A stretch of DNA of 64,000 bases. Source: PALSA-693 sp963780345 (GTDB lineage: Bacteria; Actinomycetota; Acidimicrobiia; Acidimicrobiales; Palsa-688). The notes under the pieces are model-generated. The model had not been told where the DNA came from. It did no database searches and saw only the letters and a program-made list of their open reading frames with translations. Position 1 is the stretch's first letter. The number at the start of each line of letters is the position of its first letter. This document shows positions 9,101 to 17,124 of the stretch, piece by piece. The stretch is from the NCBI GenBank assembly GCA_963780345.1, contig CAWABU010000006.1, forward strand, positions 496,001 through 560,000, in the 5' to 3' direction. The translations under genes were made by a program, and so were the position numbers.

Positions 9101-9464
9101 GCGAGAAGATCCGGGCCACGCCGTAGCGGTGCAAATACTCGATCTCGTCGGCGACGATGGTCCCGCCACCCCCGCCGTAGACGCGGACGTCCGGCCGCCC
9201 GGCCGCCCGGAGCCGGTCGACCAGGTAGCTGAAGTACTCGATGTGGCCGCCCTGGTAGGAGCTGACGGCCACCCCCTGGACGTCCTCCTGGATGGCCGCG
9301 GTCACCACCTCGTCGACAGACCGGTTGTGGCCGAGGTGGACCACCTCGGCCCCTTGCGCCTGTAACAGCCGGCGCATGATGTTGATAGCGGCGTCGTGGC
9401 CGTCGAAGAGGCTGGCCGCAGTGACGAACCGAACGGGATGAACAGGACGGTGCAGTTCCGGCAT
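6174..9464 (-). CDS. icmF: Fused isobutyryl-CoA mutase (IcmF), coenzyme B12-dependent
   Basis: 1096 residues from the ATG at 9464. Order of domains: N-terminal cobalamin-binding domain with the DxH motif (SLFDGHDAAINIMRR, about 18-33); a MeaB-type G-protein chaperone with P-loop GTGGSGKSS near residue 200; and a C-terminal mutase TIM barrel from about 560 with RLSTAFDSVTLYG, GKVGNSGVSI and TSVSMTINGPAP. This architecture is diagnostic of IcmF, which interconverts isobutyryl-CoA and butyryl-CoA (some also pivalyl-CoA or isovaleryl-CoA), and differs from the two-subunit methylmalonyl-CoA mutase. An upstream in-frame TTG at 9482 is less likely. The adjacent 2-oxoacid dehydrogenase E1 fits branched-chain acyl-CoA supply. 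Confidence 0.94.
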   Translation of the reverse strand: MPELHRPVHPVRFVTAASLFDGHDAAINIMRRLLQAQGAEVVHLGHNRSVDEVVTAAIQEDVQGVAVSSYQGGHIEYFSYLVDRLRAAGRPDVRVYGGGGGTIVADEIEYLHRYGVARIFSPQDGQAMGLAAMVNIMIAECDRILPAPAAADVEAALAGDHRALARVITALEAGTLDAEAHELMARAADRHRAPALGITGTGGSGKSSLTDELVRRFRLDQEDKLRVAVLAIDPTRRRGGGALLGDRIRMNAIDTDGTGAAGTGATVAGDPAAIPLAGGRVYFRSFATRGSGSELPACLDDAIAACRAAGFDLVIVETPGIGQGDAAVVPHVDFSLYVMTPEFGAASQLEKIDMLDFAGAVAINKFERRGGPDALRDVRRQLARTGDHPGVALEELPVYGTVASRFNDDGVTALYQFLRDQLAGPRLEGRRLQLVAGQLPVVSGRTSTQGRAIVPPDRDRYLADIAATVRGYHRVTDAEAAAARRRQQLDDVAKLLSTDGRSDAATEVESLAAAAEQRGELSPASRELLDAWPARVAEYRDAQLVRLSLSGTPVPRVAVPRYTDDGELLRWLRGENLPGEFPYTAGVFPFKREGEDPARMFAGEGDAFRTNRRFHLLAADQPATRLSTAFDSVTLYGFDPDIRPDVYGKVGNSGVSIATLEDMKELYSGFNLCDPSTSVSMTINGPAPTILAMFLNTAIDDQLHRAEAEKGTALTGAEAGEIRARTLRQVRGTVQADILKEDQGQNTCIFSTEFSLRVMADMQAWFIENQVRNFYSVSVSGYHIAEAGANPISQLAFTLSNGFTYVEAYLARGMAIDDFAPNFSFFFSNGMDPEYTVIGRVARRIWAVAMRDRYGANPRSQKLKYHIQTSGRSLHAQEMAFNDIRTTLQALCAIYDNANSLHTNAYDEAVTTPSPESVRRALAIQMIINQEWGLARNENPLQGSFAVEELTDLVEEAVLAELDRLSERGGVLGAMETGYQRGRIQDESMLYETKKHDGSLPIIGVNTFRNPAGDAVPAHLELARSTEEEKQGQLRRLADFRTAHAGDRPAMLARLQETALAGENVFAALMEAVRACSLGEITEALFEVGGRYRRNV

Positions 9465-9482
9465 CGGAATCCACTGTAGCAA

Positions 9483-9704
9483 AAGCTAGGACGTCCAAGT
9501 AATTGGTTTGACTGCAGGTGCGGAGGGGGGCGGTTTCGGGCTCCGGGGGTGAGCGGCGCAGGCGGCGTCGGGCCGCGGCTCAGCCTCTGCCGGCGACAAT
9601 CTGGGCGCGTTCGGTGAATTTCGGGCGCGGTTTTGGTCGTTTTTCGACACCAAGCGCGCCCACAGCATCAAACGCGCCCACCGATCCGCGCCGGGCCGCC
9701 GGCG
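9483..9704. other. Intergenic region with long-range 10-bp inverted repeat
   Basis: This 222-bp spacer lies between icmF and mscR. TGGGCGCGTT (9602-9611) and AACGCGCCCA (9671-9680) are perfect complements 59 bp apart, with further GGGCGCG and CGCGCCC copies between them. It may act as the mscR terminator or a folded leader before icmF. No gene is seen here. Confidence 0.3.
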
Positions 9705-10790
9705 CTAGATCACCACCACCGAGCGCAGCACCTCGCCCCGCTCCATGCGGGCGAAGGCCTCTTCGACTCCCTCCAGCGGGATGGTCTCGCTGACGAACCC
9801 ATCCAGGTCCAGCCGGCCGCTCAGGTACAGGTCGATCAGCATCGGGAAATCGCGGGACGGGAGGCAGTCCCCGTACCACGACGACTTCAAGGCCCCACCA
9901 CGGCCGAACAGCTCGATCATCGGCAGCTCGATCGTCATCGACGGGTCGGGCACCCCCACCTGCACCAGGATCCCGGCCAGGTCCCGGGCGAAGAAGGCCT
10001 GGCGGTAGGTCTCGGGCCGGCCCACGGCCTCGATCACCACGTCGGCACCGAACCCGTCGGTGAGGTCCTTGATGGCCTCGACCGGATCGCCGGCGCCGGC
10101 ATCGACCGTATGGGTGGCACCGAAGCGGCGGGCCCACTCCAGCTTTCGGGCGTCGATGTCGACGGCCACGATGGTGCGGGCCCCGGCCAGGGCCGACGCA
10201 GCGATGGCGGCGTCGCCGACTCCGCCACAGCCGAAGACCGCCACCGTGTCGCCCCGACCGACCCCGCCGGTGTTGACCGCCGCCCCGAAGCCGGCCATGA
10301 CCCCGCATCCGATCAGGCCCGCGGCCTCCGGGCGAGCGGCGGGATCGATCTTCACCGCCTGGGTGGCGGCCACGAGCGTCTTCTCGGCGAAGGCCCCGAT
10401 GCCGAGGGCGGGCGAGAGCGGGGTGCCGTCGAGCAAGGTCATGGGCTGGGCCGCGTTGGCGCTGTCGAAGCAGTACCACGGCCGGCCCCGCCGGCACGAA
10501 CGGCACAGCCCGCACGGCGCCCTCCAGGCCAGCACCACGTAGTCGCCCGGCGCCACGTTGGTCACGCCCTCCCCCACCGCCTCCACCGTGCCGGCGGCTT
10601 CGTGGCCGAGGAGGAAGGGGTAATCGTCGTTGATCGCCCCCTCGCGGTAGTGGAGGTCGGTATGACAGACGCCGCAGGCGCGCACGGCGACGACCGCTTC
10701 ACCCGCCCCCGGGTCCGGCACCACCACCGACTCCAGCCGGACCGGCGCCCCTTTCTCCGCAGCAATCACGCCGCGCACTTCGTATGACAT
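9705..10790 (-). CDS. mscR: S-(hydroxymethyl)mycothiol dehydrogenase
   Basis: 361 residues, zinc-dependent medium-chain dehydrogenase. Catalytic zinc ligands sit in GVCHTDLHYREG and LLGHEAAG; the structural zinc loop is CGLCRSCRRGRPWYC; the NAD site is GCGGVG near residue 190. The segments KSSWYGDCLPSRDFP and the C-terminal LRSVVVI match mycobacterial MscR closely (recalled family sequence). It oxidises the formaldehyde-mycothiol adduct, and so implies that the host makes mycothiol, a thiol restricted to actinobacteria. The ATG at 10790 gives the standard N-terminus. It lies 10 bp after the end of the E1 beta gene in the same direction. Confidence 0.9.
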   Translation of the reverse strand: MSYEVRGVIAAEKGAPVRLESVVVPDPGAGEAVVAVRACGVCHTDLHYREGAINDDYPFLLGHEAAGTVEAVGEGVTNVAPGDYVVLAWRAPCGLCRSCRRGRPWYCFDSANAAQPMTLLDGTPLSPALGIGAFAEKTLVAATQAVKIDPAARPEAAGLIGCGVMAGFGAAVNTGGVGRGDTVAVFGCGGVGDAAIAASALAGARTIVAVDIDARKLEWARRFGATHTVDAGAGDPVEAIKDLTDGFGADVVIEAVGRPETYRQAFFARDLAGILVQVGVPDPSMTIELPMIELFGRGGALKSSWYGDCLPSRDFPMLIDLYLSGRLDLDGFVSETIPLEGVEEAFARMERGEVLRSVVVI

Positions 10791-10800
10791 GGCGACGATG

Positions 10801-12024
10801 CTAGAAGGCGAGCAGCTCCCGGGCCGCGTCCGTGATGTCCTCGACCTGGGGCAGGATGGCTGCTGCCAGCGTCGGCTCGTAGGCCACGTGAGTGTCGGCG
10901 GCACCGATGCGCCGCACCGGCGCGTCCAGGGCGTCGAAGCAGTGCTCGCCCACCCACGCCGCCACCTCGGCTCCGAACCCACTGGTCAGCACATCCTCGT
11001 GGGCGACGAGCAGCCGGCCGGTCCGGGCCACCTCCGTGCCCACCAGCTCGTGGTCCCACGGCAACAGTGAGCGCAGGTCGATGACCTGGATCGAGCTGCC
11101 GTCTTCGGCGGCCAGGATGGCTGCCGCCTGCCGGGATTTCTCGACCAGGGCGCCCCAGGTGACGATGGTGAGCTCGTCGCCGGCCACCGCGACTCGACCC
11201 CGCCCGAACGGAATCTGAAACTCCCGGGAAGGGAAGGGATCACGGGTGTAGGGCTGGCGCAGCAGGTGCTTGTGCTCGAGGAACATCACCGGGTCCTCGG
11301 CCTGAAAGGCCGTCCGCAACAAGCCCACCGCGTCCGCGGCCCGGGACGGCATCACGACCGTGAGACCGGGAATGTGGGTGAAGATGGATTCCCCGGACTG
11401 GGAATGCCAGATGGCCCCGCCGGTCACGTAGCCGCCGATCGGCACCCGCAGCACCATCGGGCAGGTGAACGCCCCGTTGGAACGCCAGCGGATGGTGGCC
11501 GCCTCGCTTTTGATCTGGTGCATGGCCGGCCAGATGTAGTCAAAGAACTGGACCTCGGGCACGGGCCGCAGTCCCCGCAGTCCCTGCCCCACCGCCCGCC
11601 CGACGATGTTGGCCTCGGCCAGCGGCGTGTTGTAGCACCGGGCCAGACCGAATCGGCGCTGGAGGCCGAAGGTGCTGCCGAACACGCCACCCTTGCCCTC
11701 CACGTTGGCCAGCACGGCCTCGCGGGCGTCGGCGACGTCCTCGCCGAACACCCGGATGCGTTCATCCTCCTCCATCTGTTCTTCGAGGGTGCGCCGGATG
11801 GCCTCACCGAGGGCGACGACCTCGCCCTGGCCGTCATCGGCGGACTCGGCCGCGGGATCGACATATGGAAGCGCCACCACGTTGTCGCGGATGCTGGCCG
11901 GATCGGGTCGGGGGGCGGCCAGAGCCCGGCGCGCCGCCGCCAGCACCGTCTGGCGGGCTTCCTCCTTGATGCCGGCCACCTCGTCGGCGGTCAGCACCCC
12001 GGCCTCGAGGAGGACCTGCTCCAT
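10801..12024 (-). CDS. 2-oxoacid dehydrogenase E1, beta part (with alpha C-terminal tail)
   Basis: 407 residues. From about residue 65 it is a complete transketolase-type E1 beta subunit (VFGEDVADAREAVLANVEGKGGVFGSTFGLQ, then the EHKHLLRQPY and AHEDVLTSGFGAEVAAWV segments). The first 60 residues (LLEAGVLTADEVAGIKEEAR and following) resemble instead the normal C-terminus of an E1 alpha subunit. The ORF is therefore best read as the second part of an alpha-beta fusion whose frame was broken just upstream of the ATG. Function: thiamine-diphosphate decarboxylation of pyruvate or branched-chain 2-oxoacids, feeding an E2 not present in this window. Confidence 0.85.
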   Translation of the reverse strand: MEQVLLEAGVLTADEVAGIKEEARQTVLAAARRALAAPRPDPASIRDNVVALPYVDPAAESADDGQGEVVALGEAIRRTLEEQMEEDERIRVFGEDVADAREAVLANVEGKGGVFGSTFGLQRRFGLARCYNTPLAEANIVGRAVGQGLRGLRPVPEVQFFDYIWPAMHQIKSEAATIRWRSNGAFTCPMVLRVPIGGYVTGGAIWHSQSGESIFTHIPGLTVVMPSRAADAVGLLRTAFQAEDPVMFLEHKHLLRQPYTRDPFPSREFQIPFGRGRVAVAGDELTIVTWGALVEKSRQAAAILAAEDGSSIQVIDLRSLLPWDHELVGTEVARTGRLLVAHEDVLTSGFGAEVAAWVGEHCFDALDAPVRRIGAADTHVAYEPTLAAAILPQVEDITDAARELLAF

Positions 12025-12958
12025 GCAGTACGAGGGGATCGTGGGCGGCCTCGTCGGCCAGCTCTTCCGGCGAGCGGTACTTGCTCTGGGTGTCCTGCGA
12101 CGAATGGGAGTAGGGGCGGGTCACGGTGGCGTGGATGAGCGCCGGGCCCACGCCGGCCCGGACTTCGGCCACGATGTCGGCCCCCCGGGACCGCACCTCG
12201 AAGTAATCGCGCCCGTCCAGCCGGTGAACATGGAGGCCCCGGAAGCCGCGGACCAGCTCGGAAATCGGCGCCGGTGATTGATCGGCGGATGGGACCGAAA
12301 TGGCGAAGCCGTTATCGGCGACCACGAACAAGACCGGGAGATGGAGGCTGCACGCGGTGTTGAGGCTTTCCCAGAATTCGCCCTCGGAGGTGGCCCCTTC
12401 GCCGAGGGAGACGTAGGTCAGCTCGTCGCCATAGGCGACACAACCGGGAAGGCGGCGCCGGGCGATATAGCGGCTGGCCTCGGCGCAGCCCACGGCGGGC
12501 AGGCACTGGCTGCCGGTGGGGCTGGATTGGGTGACGATATTGAGGGCGGAGTTGCCCCAGTGGCACGACATCTGCCGTCCGCCAGAGGCGGGATCGGCCG
12601 CCGAGCCCACGGCTTCGAGGAGGATTTCCTCGGGGGTGACGCCGAGCGAGAGCATGAGCGCCCGGTCCCGGTAATAGGGGAAAAACCAGTCGTAGGCGGG
12701 ACGCAGCTCCCGCCCGAGCCCCAGCAGCAGGGCCTCGTGGCCGGCGCCGGAGATCTGGAAAAAGACCCGGCTCTGCTTCTGCAGGGCAATCTCCCGGTCG
12801 TCGAGCAGACGCGAGACCCAGGCCATGGTGAAATCCGCTCGCAGCTCGTCAACAGGGATGCCCCGGAAGGTGGACGGCACCGATACTGGGTCAGTCGATA
12901 CTGGGCCGGTCGAAATAGGGGCAGTTGAAGACAGCGACGCAGTCATAGTCACTGTCAT
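11834..12958 (-). CDS. 2-oxoacid dehydrogenase E1, alpha part, C-terminus frameshifted
   Basis: The E1 alpha sequence runs cleanly to DTQSKYRSPEELADEAAHDPL. After that (below about 12030) the frame gives Gly/Arg/Pro-rich nonsense to a stop at 11834, while the true continuation (LLEAGVLTADEV) is found in the beta frame. The thiamine-diphosphate site appears as GEGATSEGEFWESLN with ADN about 30 residues later, slightly divergent from GDG...NN but usual for fused E1 proteins. The ATG at 12958 was chosen; a TTG at 12979 is possible. The N-terminal 30 residues are Ser/Thr/Pro-rich. The intact ancestral gene was probably one fused E1 alpha-beta ORF. Confidence 0.8.
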   Translation of the reverse strand: MTVTMTASLSSTAPISTGPVSTDPVSVPSTFRGIPVDELRADFTMAWVSRLLDDREIALQKQSRVFFQISGAGHEALLLGLGRELRPAYDWFFPYYRDRALMLSLGVTPEEILLEAVGSAADPASGGRQMSCHWGNSALNIVTQSSPTGSQCLPAVGCAEASRYIARRRLPGCVAYGDELTYVSLGEGATSEGEFWESLNTACSLHLPVLFVVADNGFAISVPSADQSPAPISELVRGFRGLHVHRLDGRDYFEVRSRGADIVAEVRAGVGPALIHATVTRPYSHSSQDTQSKYRSPEELADEAAHDPLVLHGAGPPRGRGADRRRGGRHQGGSPPDGAGGGAPGSGRPPTRSGQHPRQRGGASICRSRGRVRR

Positions 12959-13045
12959 GGTAGGCCCGCCCTGCTCCAACTGCGCGGCACACCAGACCCC
13001 CGGGTTGGGCGCCGGGCAGTGAATGTAGCAGGCCGGGGCGGATGG

Positions 13046-13582
13046 TCAGGCCGGTTGTCCGATCATGAACACCAGGGCCGCGACGAAGAGCAGATCGGAT
13101 CCGATGGCGGCCCACATCAGGAGGCGCCCGGCGCCCGCCAGGTCCGATGCCGCGTCCCCCCGGGCGGGGGCGGACCCGGCCCGGGGGCCCTCGACGGCTG
13201 CGGAGCTTTGGTCGAGGGCAAAGGCGGCGCGGATGCGGCGCTCGGCCGGGCGGACCACGCCCAGGAGAAGGGCGGCGGCGGCCAGCCAGAGGAGGGAGGC
13301 GGCGATCACCCAGGTGGCCCCGAAATCGACCCCCGACGGCCGGAGGCCGAGGGCGGCCGCTCCGAGGAAGGGCACGATCAGCACCAGCCATTCGGCCCGG
13401 CCGGACGATCGGAAATATCGGCCGGCCTCCTCCGTCGCCCCGGACCGGTCGGGGTGGCTGGCCGTGGCCCCGTAGAGCCCGCTCAGGGCGACGGCGCCAA
13501 AGCCGATGACCGCGCTCACCACGTGCAGAGCGACCAGGGTGTCGTACAGCGCGGGGTGCCCGCTGGACGCGGCGACGGCCAC
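13046..13582 (-). CDS. Four-helix membrane protein, DUF2269-like
   Basis: 178 residues with four predicted membrane helices: LVALHVVSAVIGFGAVALSGL (about 15-35), LVLIVPFLGAAALG, WVIAASLLWLAAAALLLGVV, and LLMWAAIGSDLLFVAALVFMIG at the end. The opening LHVVSAVIGFGAVAL is typical of the DUF2269 group. The GTG at 13582 was used. Its 5' end overlaps the preceding gene by 67 bp in the same direction. No function is known. Confidence 0.7.
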   Translation of the reverse strand: MAVAASSGHPALYDTLVALHVVSAVIGFGAVALSGLYGATASHPDRSGATEEAGRYFRSSGRAEWLVLIVPFLGAAALGLRPSGVDFGATWVIAASLLWLAAAALLLGVVRPAERRIRAAFALDQSSAAVEGPRAGSAPARGDAASDLAGAGRLLMWAAIGSDLLFVAALVFMIGQPA

Positions 13583-14286
13583 GCCGCCGATACTGCCCGA
13601 TGAGTCGCGGCCGGATGCCGCGGCGAGAGGGTTCCCCGGAGCGTCAGCCGCCGACGCCCGGGAGCAGGCGGTGCAGCCGTGGAATGCCGCGCCAGGTCCG
13701 GCAGGGCCGGCCCGGGCGGCCGGCGGTCCTCGTCGGCGAAGCGCACCAGGCCCTCAAGGAAGGCCCGCAGCGCGGTGTCGGAATCGCTCGAAGTCTCCGC
13801 GATCACCTCGCTCACCAGGACGGCGACCGCGGGTGCCGCCCGTCGGGCGTAGGTCTCAAGTGTCGGTGAGAGGCGCCGGTTGAGCTTCCTCGCTTCGATC
13901 GTGTGCCGGGCCTCGATCACCGCCGGCGGGGCCACCTCCAGCAGCAATTCGGCGGTGAGCGCCGAGCAGTCGAGGGCGTGGCGGTGCCGGGAATCGATAT
14001 CGCCCACCCACTCGAGGCAAAAGCGGGCCAGTCTGGTGGCATGGCCCGGATCGGGATCGGCCGTACCGACCACCAGGGGGACCAGCGGCGCCAGCCGGTG
14101 CAGCTCCGGCCCCGACGTGAGGTCGTTGACGCTGCGGGCGGCGGCGGCCAGGACCGGGTGGGCGCAGCGCGGATGATCGCTCCAGCGCTCCCCGGCCAGG
14201 ACCGACGCCACCTCCATGAAGCACCCGTGCCGGCGGGACCAAAAATGCCGGCCGTGGGCGAGACTGGGTAGGGCTGGCTTGCTCAT
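13516..14286 (-). CDS. Conserved hypothetical protein
   Basis: 256 residues from the ATG at 14286. The N-terminal half contains a conserved-looking block, HGCFMEVASVLAGERWSDHP followed by RCAHPVLAAAARSVND, and then a His/Asp/Cys-bearing segment (DSRHRHALDCSALTAELLL). This arrangement recurs in small actinobacterial proteins of unknown role. The last 45 residues are Arg/Pro-rich and overlap the next gene, so the true end may be shorter or frameshifted. No function is assigned. Confidence 0.6.
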   Translation of the reverse strand: MSKPALPSLAHGRHFWSRRHGCFMEVASVLAGERWSDHPRCAHPVLAAAARSVNDLTSGPELHRLAPLVPLVVGTADPDPGHATRLARFCLEWVGDIDSRHRHALDCSALTAELLLEVAPPAVIEARHTIEARKLNRRLSPTLETYARRAAPAVAVLVSEVIAETSSDSDTALRAFLEGLVRFADEDRRPPGPALPDLARHSTAAPPAPGRRRLTLRGTLSPRHPAATHRAVSAAWPSPRPAGTPRCTTPWSLCTW

Positions 14287-14413
14287 GACGTAGACCCCTG
14301 TAGTGATGTCAGCAGTGTGGATGTCAGCAAGGAGATCGCTTGGTGAGTACCCGTGAGGCCCGAGGCCGAGTCGCCGAAAAGGCCACAAGGTCATCTTCTC
14401 TGCATAGCGGCGG

Positions 14414-15679
14414 GTGTGCAACCGGTTCACCCCCATGCGCGTAATCCTCGACCCCACCGCGAGCCAGGCCACCGGGCTGCTCGCCCTGCCCTGGTCGGAG
14501 CCCCTCGAGCAGTGGTCGGATCCCCGGCTGGTGGTCCCCCGCCACCCCGGGGTGCACCGCCACGTGGTGCGCTTCCTCGACGTGGCCGGAACACTGTGGG
14601 TGGTCAAAGAGCTGGAGGAGCGGCTGGCCCGGAGGGAGTACCGGCTGCTGCGGCGGCTCGCCGATCTCGGCATCCCGTGTGTCACGGCGCAGAGCGTGGT
14701 CATCGACCGGGGGTCCGACGTCGACGCCGCCCTGGTGACCCGCTACCTGGAGTATTCCTCGACCTACCGCGCCCTCTTCAGCGAGCCGCGGGGCCCCCAC
14801 CCGCACGACCGGCTGCTCGACGCCCTGGTCGAGCTGCTGGTCCGGCTCCATCTGGCCGGCTTCTACTGGGGTGACTGTTCGCTCTCGAACACCCTGTTCC
14901 GGCTCGACGCCGGCGCCCTGGCCGCCTACCTGGTGGACGCCGAGACCGCGGAACTGTACCCGAGCCTCTCGGAGGGGCAGCGGCGAACCGACCTGACCCA
15001 GGCCTGCGAGCGGGTAGCCGGCGAGCTGTCGGATCTCGAGGCCGCCGGGATCCTGTGCGTCGACGTGGACCCCATTGACGCCGCCCTCGACCTCGAGCGC
15101 CGCTACGACGCTCTCTGGGAGGAGCTCACCGGGGAGTGGGTCATCCCCCCTGGAGAGGAGCGGCAGCGGCTAGCCGAGCGGCTGCGCCGGTTGAATGCCC
15201 TCGGCTTCGACGTCATGGAGGTGGAACTGGTCGACGCCGACACCGACCGACCCCGGATGCGGGTGAAGACCCGGGTGAGCGAGCCCGGCCACTACCGGCA
15301 ACATCTGTATCAGCGCACCGGCCTGCTGGCCGAGGAGAACCAGGCCCGACGCCTGCTCAACGACCTCGCCTCCTATCGAGCCCACCTCGAACGGAAGGCC
15401 CATGGACCGGTGTCGGAGGTGGCAGCCGCGAACCGGTGGTTGAGCGAAGTGTACGAGCCGGTGGCGGCCCGCATCCCGGGCCATCTCCGGGACAAGCTCG
15501 ATCCGGTCGAGGTCTTCCACGAGCTGCTCGAGCACCGCTGGTTCCTCTCGGAGAACGCCGGCCGCGACGTCGGGACCGAAGCAGCCGCGGCCTCGTATTT
15601 CGATCAGGTGCTGCCGCAGGTGTCCGACGATCTGACGTCCGGACGGGCCCGGGCGGGCGAGAAGGCACCGCCCGCGTAG
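14414..15679 (+). CDS. DUF4032 protein with kinase-like N-terminal domain
   Basis: 421 residues from a GTG (an ATG at 14435 is also possible). The N-terminal half has a lipopolysaccharide-kinase-like fold: WVVKELEERLARREYRLLRRL holds the ATP-binding Lys, and LVRLHLAGFYWGDCSLSNTLF carries the HxD-like catalytic loop, here GDCSLSN, followed by YLVDAETAEL in the DFG position. The C-terminal half matches DUF4032 (QHLYQRTGLLAEENQARRLLNDLASYRAHLE). The family is common in actinobacteria and its substrate is unknown. It is divergent from the gene to its left. Confidence 0.8.
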   Translation: MCNRFTPMRVILDPTASQATGLLALPWSEPLEQWSDPRLVVPRHPGVHRHVVRFLDVAGTLWVVKELEERLARREYRLLRRLADLGIPCVTAQSVVIDRGSDVDAALVTRYLEYSSTYRALFSEPRGPHPHDRLLDALVELLVRLHLAGFYWGDCSLSNTLFRLDAGALAAYLVDAETAELYPSLSEGQRRTDLTQACERVAGELSDLEAAGILCVDVDPIDAALDLERRYDALWEELTGEWVIPPGEERQRLAERLRRLNALGFDVMEVELVDADTDRPRMRVKTRVSEPGHYRQHLYQRTGLLAEENQARRLLNDLASYRAHLERKAHGPVSEVAAANRWLSEVYEPVAARIPGHLRDKLDPVEVFHELLEHRWFLSENAGRDVGTEAAAASYFDQVLPQVSDDLTSGRARAGEKAPPA

Positions 15680-15747
15680 CGCTTCGACCATGGCCCAGGC
15701 GGGCCCCCTCTTGGACCGCTCACCCGGGCGCTCAGGCATAAAGGGTG

Positions 15748-15813
15748 TTGACGTCAGGCAACAAGTGTTGTAATTCTACCGATGGAATGGGTTCCACGGT
15801 GGAACTGCTTCCA
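15748..15813 (+). promoter_or_regulatory. Sigma70-type promoter with double LacI operator
   Basis: TTGACG (15748-15753), a 17-bp spacer and TAATTC (15771-15776) form a promoter. Immediately downstream, two 14-bp dyads TGGAA-N4-TTCCA lie at 15783-15796 and 15800-15813, 17 bp apart centre to centre, and between them GTTCCACGGTGGAAC is itself a 15-bp palindrome. Such boxes are typical LacI-family operators, and their place at the start of transcription suggests autoregulation of the operon. Confidence 0.7.
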
Positions 15814-15853
15814 TCCGGGGGGACCGGATTATGGAGCAACTTCGGTAGATCCG

Positions 15854-17044
15854 GTGGCAAGGCGGGTAAATATCGCTGCGGTGGCCACCGAGGCCGGTGT
15901 CGGAATCGGGACTGTGTCTCGGGTGATCAACGGCAGCCCCAACGTCCGTGCGACCACGAGGCGGCGGGTGCTCGAGGTCATCGAACGACTCAACTACCGG
16001 CCCAGCCGCCTGGCGGCCGGCCTGTCCCGGGGCCGCACCGGGGCGGTCGGGATGCTGGTGCCGTTCCTGACCCGGCCGTCCGTGGTCGAACGCCTGGCTG
16101 GCGCCATCGGCGTGTTCGACGAGCAGGGCTATGACACGGTGGTGTTCAACGTAGAGACCCGTCAGCAACGCGACCACCATGTCGAGGCGCTCCTGTCCCA
16201 GCACCGGGCCGACGGGGTGATGGTCTTTTCGCTCCGGTTGGCGGCGCCCCAGCTGGCGGCGTTCAAACGGGCTCACGTGCCCCTGTCGATGGTGGACGTC
16301 GACGCGGCCGGAGTGCCGAGCACCGTGATTGACGACGTGGACGGGGGCCGGCTGGCGACCGCCCACCTGCTCGAGCTCGGGCACCGGCGCATCGGTTTCG
16401 TCGGTGACCGCTCAGAGGGCGGCCTGGGTTTTCGGTCTGGACGCCGGCGTCTGACCGGCTACTCCCGCGCCCTCGAATCGGCCGGCATCGCCCTGGACCC
16501 GGCGCTGGTACAGATCGGGGCCGCCAGCTCCGCCGCCGCCGCCGACCTGGCGAGGGTGCTGCTCAGTGGGCCAGACCCGCCGACCGCCATCTTTGCCGCC
16601 TCGGACACGCAGGCCATGGGAGTCCTGGCCGCGGCTGCCAATCTCGCCATCGAGATACCCGACGAGCTGTCAGTGATCGGTTTCGACGACATCGAGACGG
16701 CCGCCCTGTTGCAGCTGTCCACGGTCCGCCAACCGTTGGCGTTGAGTGGGGCCGAAGGGGCGCGACGACTGGCGGCTCAGCTTCGCGGCGAGGTGGTGCG
16801 GCCCATCTGCATGAGACTTTCCCTTCAGGTCATTCAGCGAGCGAGTACGGCCAAACGCCCCGGGCTCGGACCGGCCCGCAGCGGGCGGGTCCGCTCCGGG
16901 GAAGGGTCCAGCGGCCGGCGCCAGCCCCGAGGGCCCGCTTCTGCCCGGGCGTCGCCGGGACCGCGTCCGCCCGTCCTGCGGGCGGCCCCAGCCACCGTCC
17001 GAGCACCGGGCGACGTTCGGGCCGAGAAAACCGGCAGCCGATGA
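15854..17044 (+). CDS. LacI-family sugar-responsive repressor
   Basis: 396 residues from the GTG at 15854, which lies just before the HTH (NIAAVATEAGVGIGTVSRVING, hinge helix LNYRPSRLAAGLSRG). The upstream in-frame ATG at 15782 lies inside the operators and is unlikely to be the start. The periplasmic-binding-type effector domain follows, with the family signature near the end, TAIFAASDTQAMGVLAAA and SVIGFDDIE. After the usual end (RLSLQVIQRAST) there is a 60-residue Arg/Pro/Ala-rich tail. It heads the oligosaccharide uptake operon and probably represses it through the double operator upstream. Confidence 0.9.
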   Translation: MARRVNIAAVATEAGVGIGTVSRVINGSPNVRATTRRRVLEVIERLNYRPSRLAAGLSRGRTGAVGMLVPFLTRPSVVERLAGAIGVFDEQGYDTVVFNVETRQQRDHHVEALLSQHRADGVMVFSLRLAAPQLAAFKRAHVPLSMVDVDAAGVPSTVIDDVDGGRLATAHLLELGHRRIGFVGDRSEGGLGFRSGRRRLTGYSRALESAGIALDPALVQIGAASSAAAADLARVLLSGPDPPTAIFAASDTQAMGVLAAAANLAIEIPDELSVIGFDDIETAALLQLSTVRQPLALSGAEGARRLAAQLRGEVVRPICMRLSLQVIQRASTAKRPGLGPARSGRVRSGEGSSGRRQPRGPASARASPGPRPPVLRAAPATVRAPGDVRAEKTGSR

Positions 17045-17124
17045 TCCGCCGGCCTCGGCGCATACACCCGAGTCACCCAGAAGGGGCCACCACACCAACT
17101 CCACGCAGAGGAGAGGAAGGGAAC

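Noticed and set aside
10801..12979. A deliberate -1/+1 programmed frameshift between E1 parts.
   Set aside because: No slippery heptamer with a following pseudoknot is evident at the junction; an indel or split is simpler.
15782..15853. ATG at 15782 as the LacI start.
   Set aside because: It lies in the operators and at the expected transcription start; the extra 24 residues have no homology, and the GTG at 15854 sits just before the HTH.
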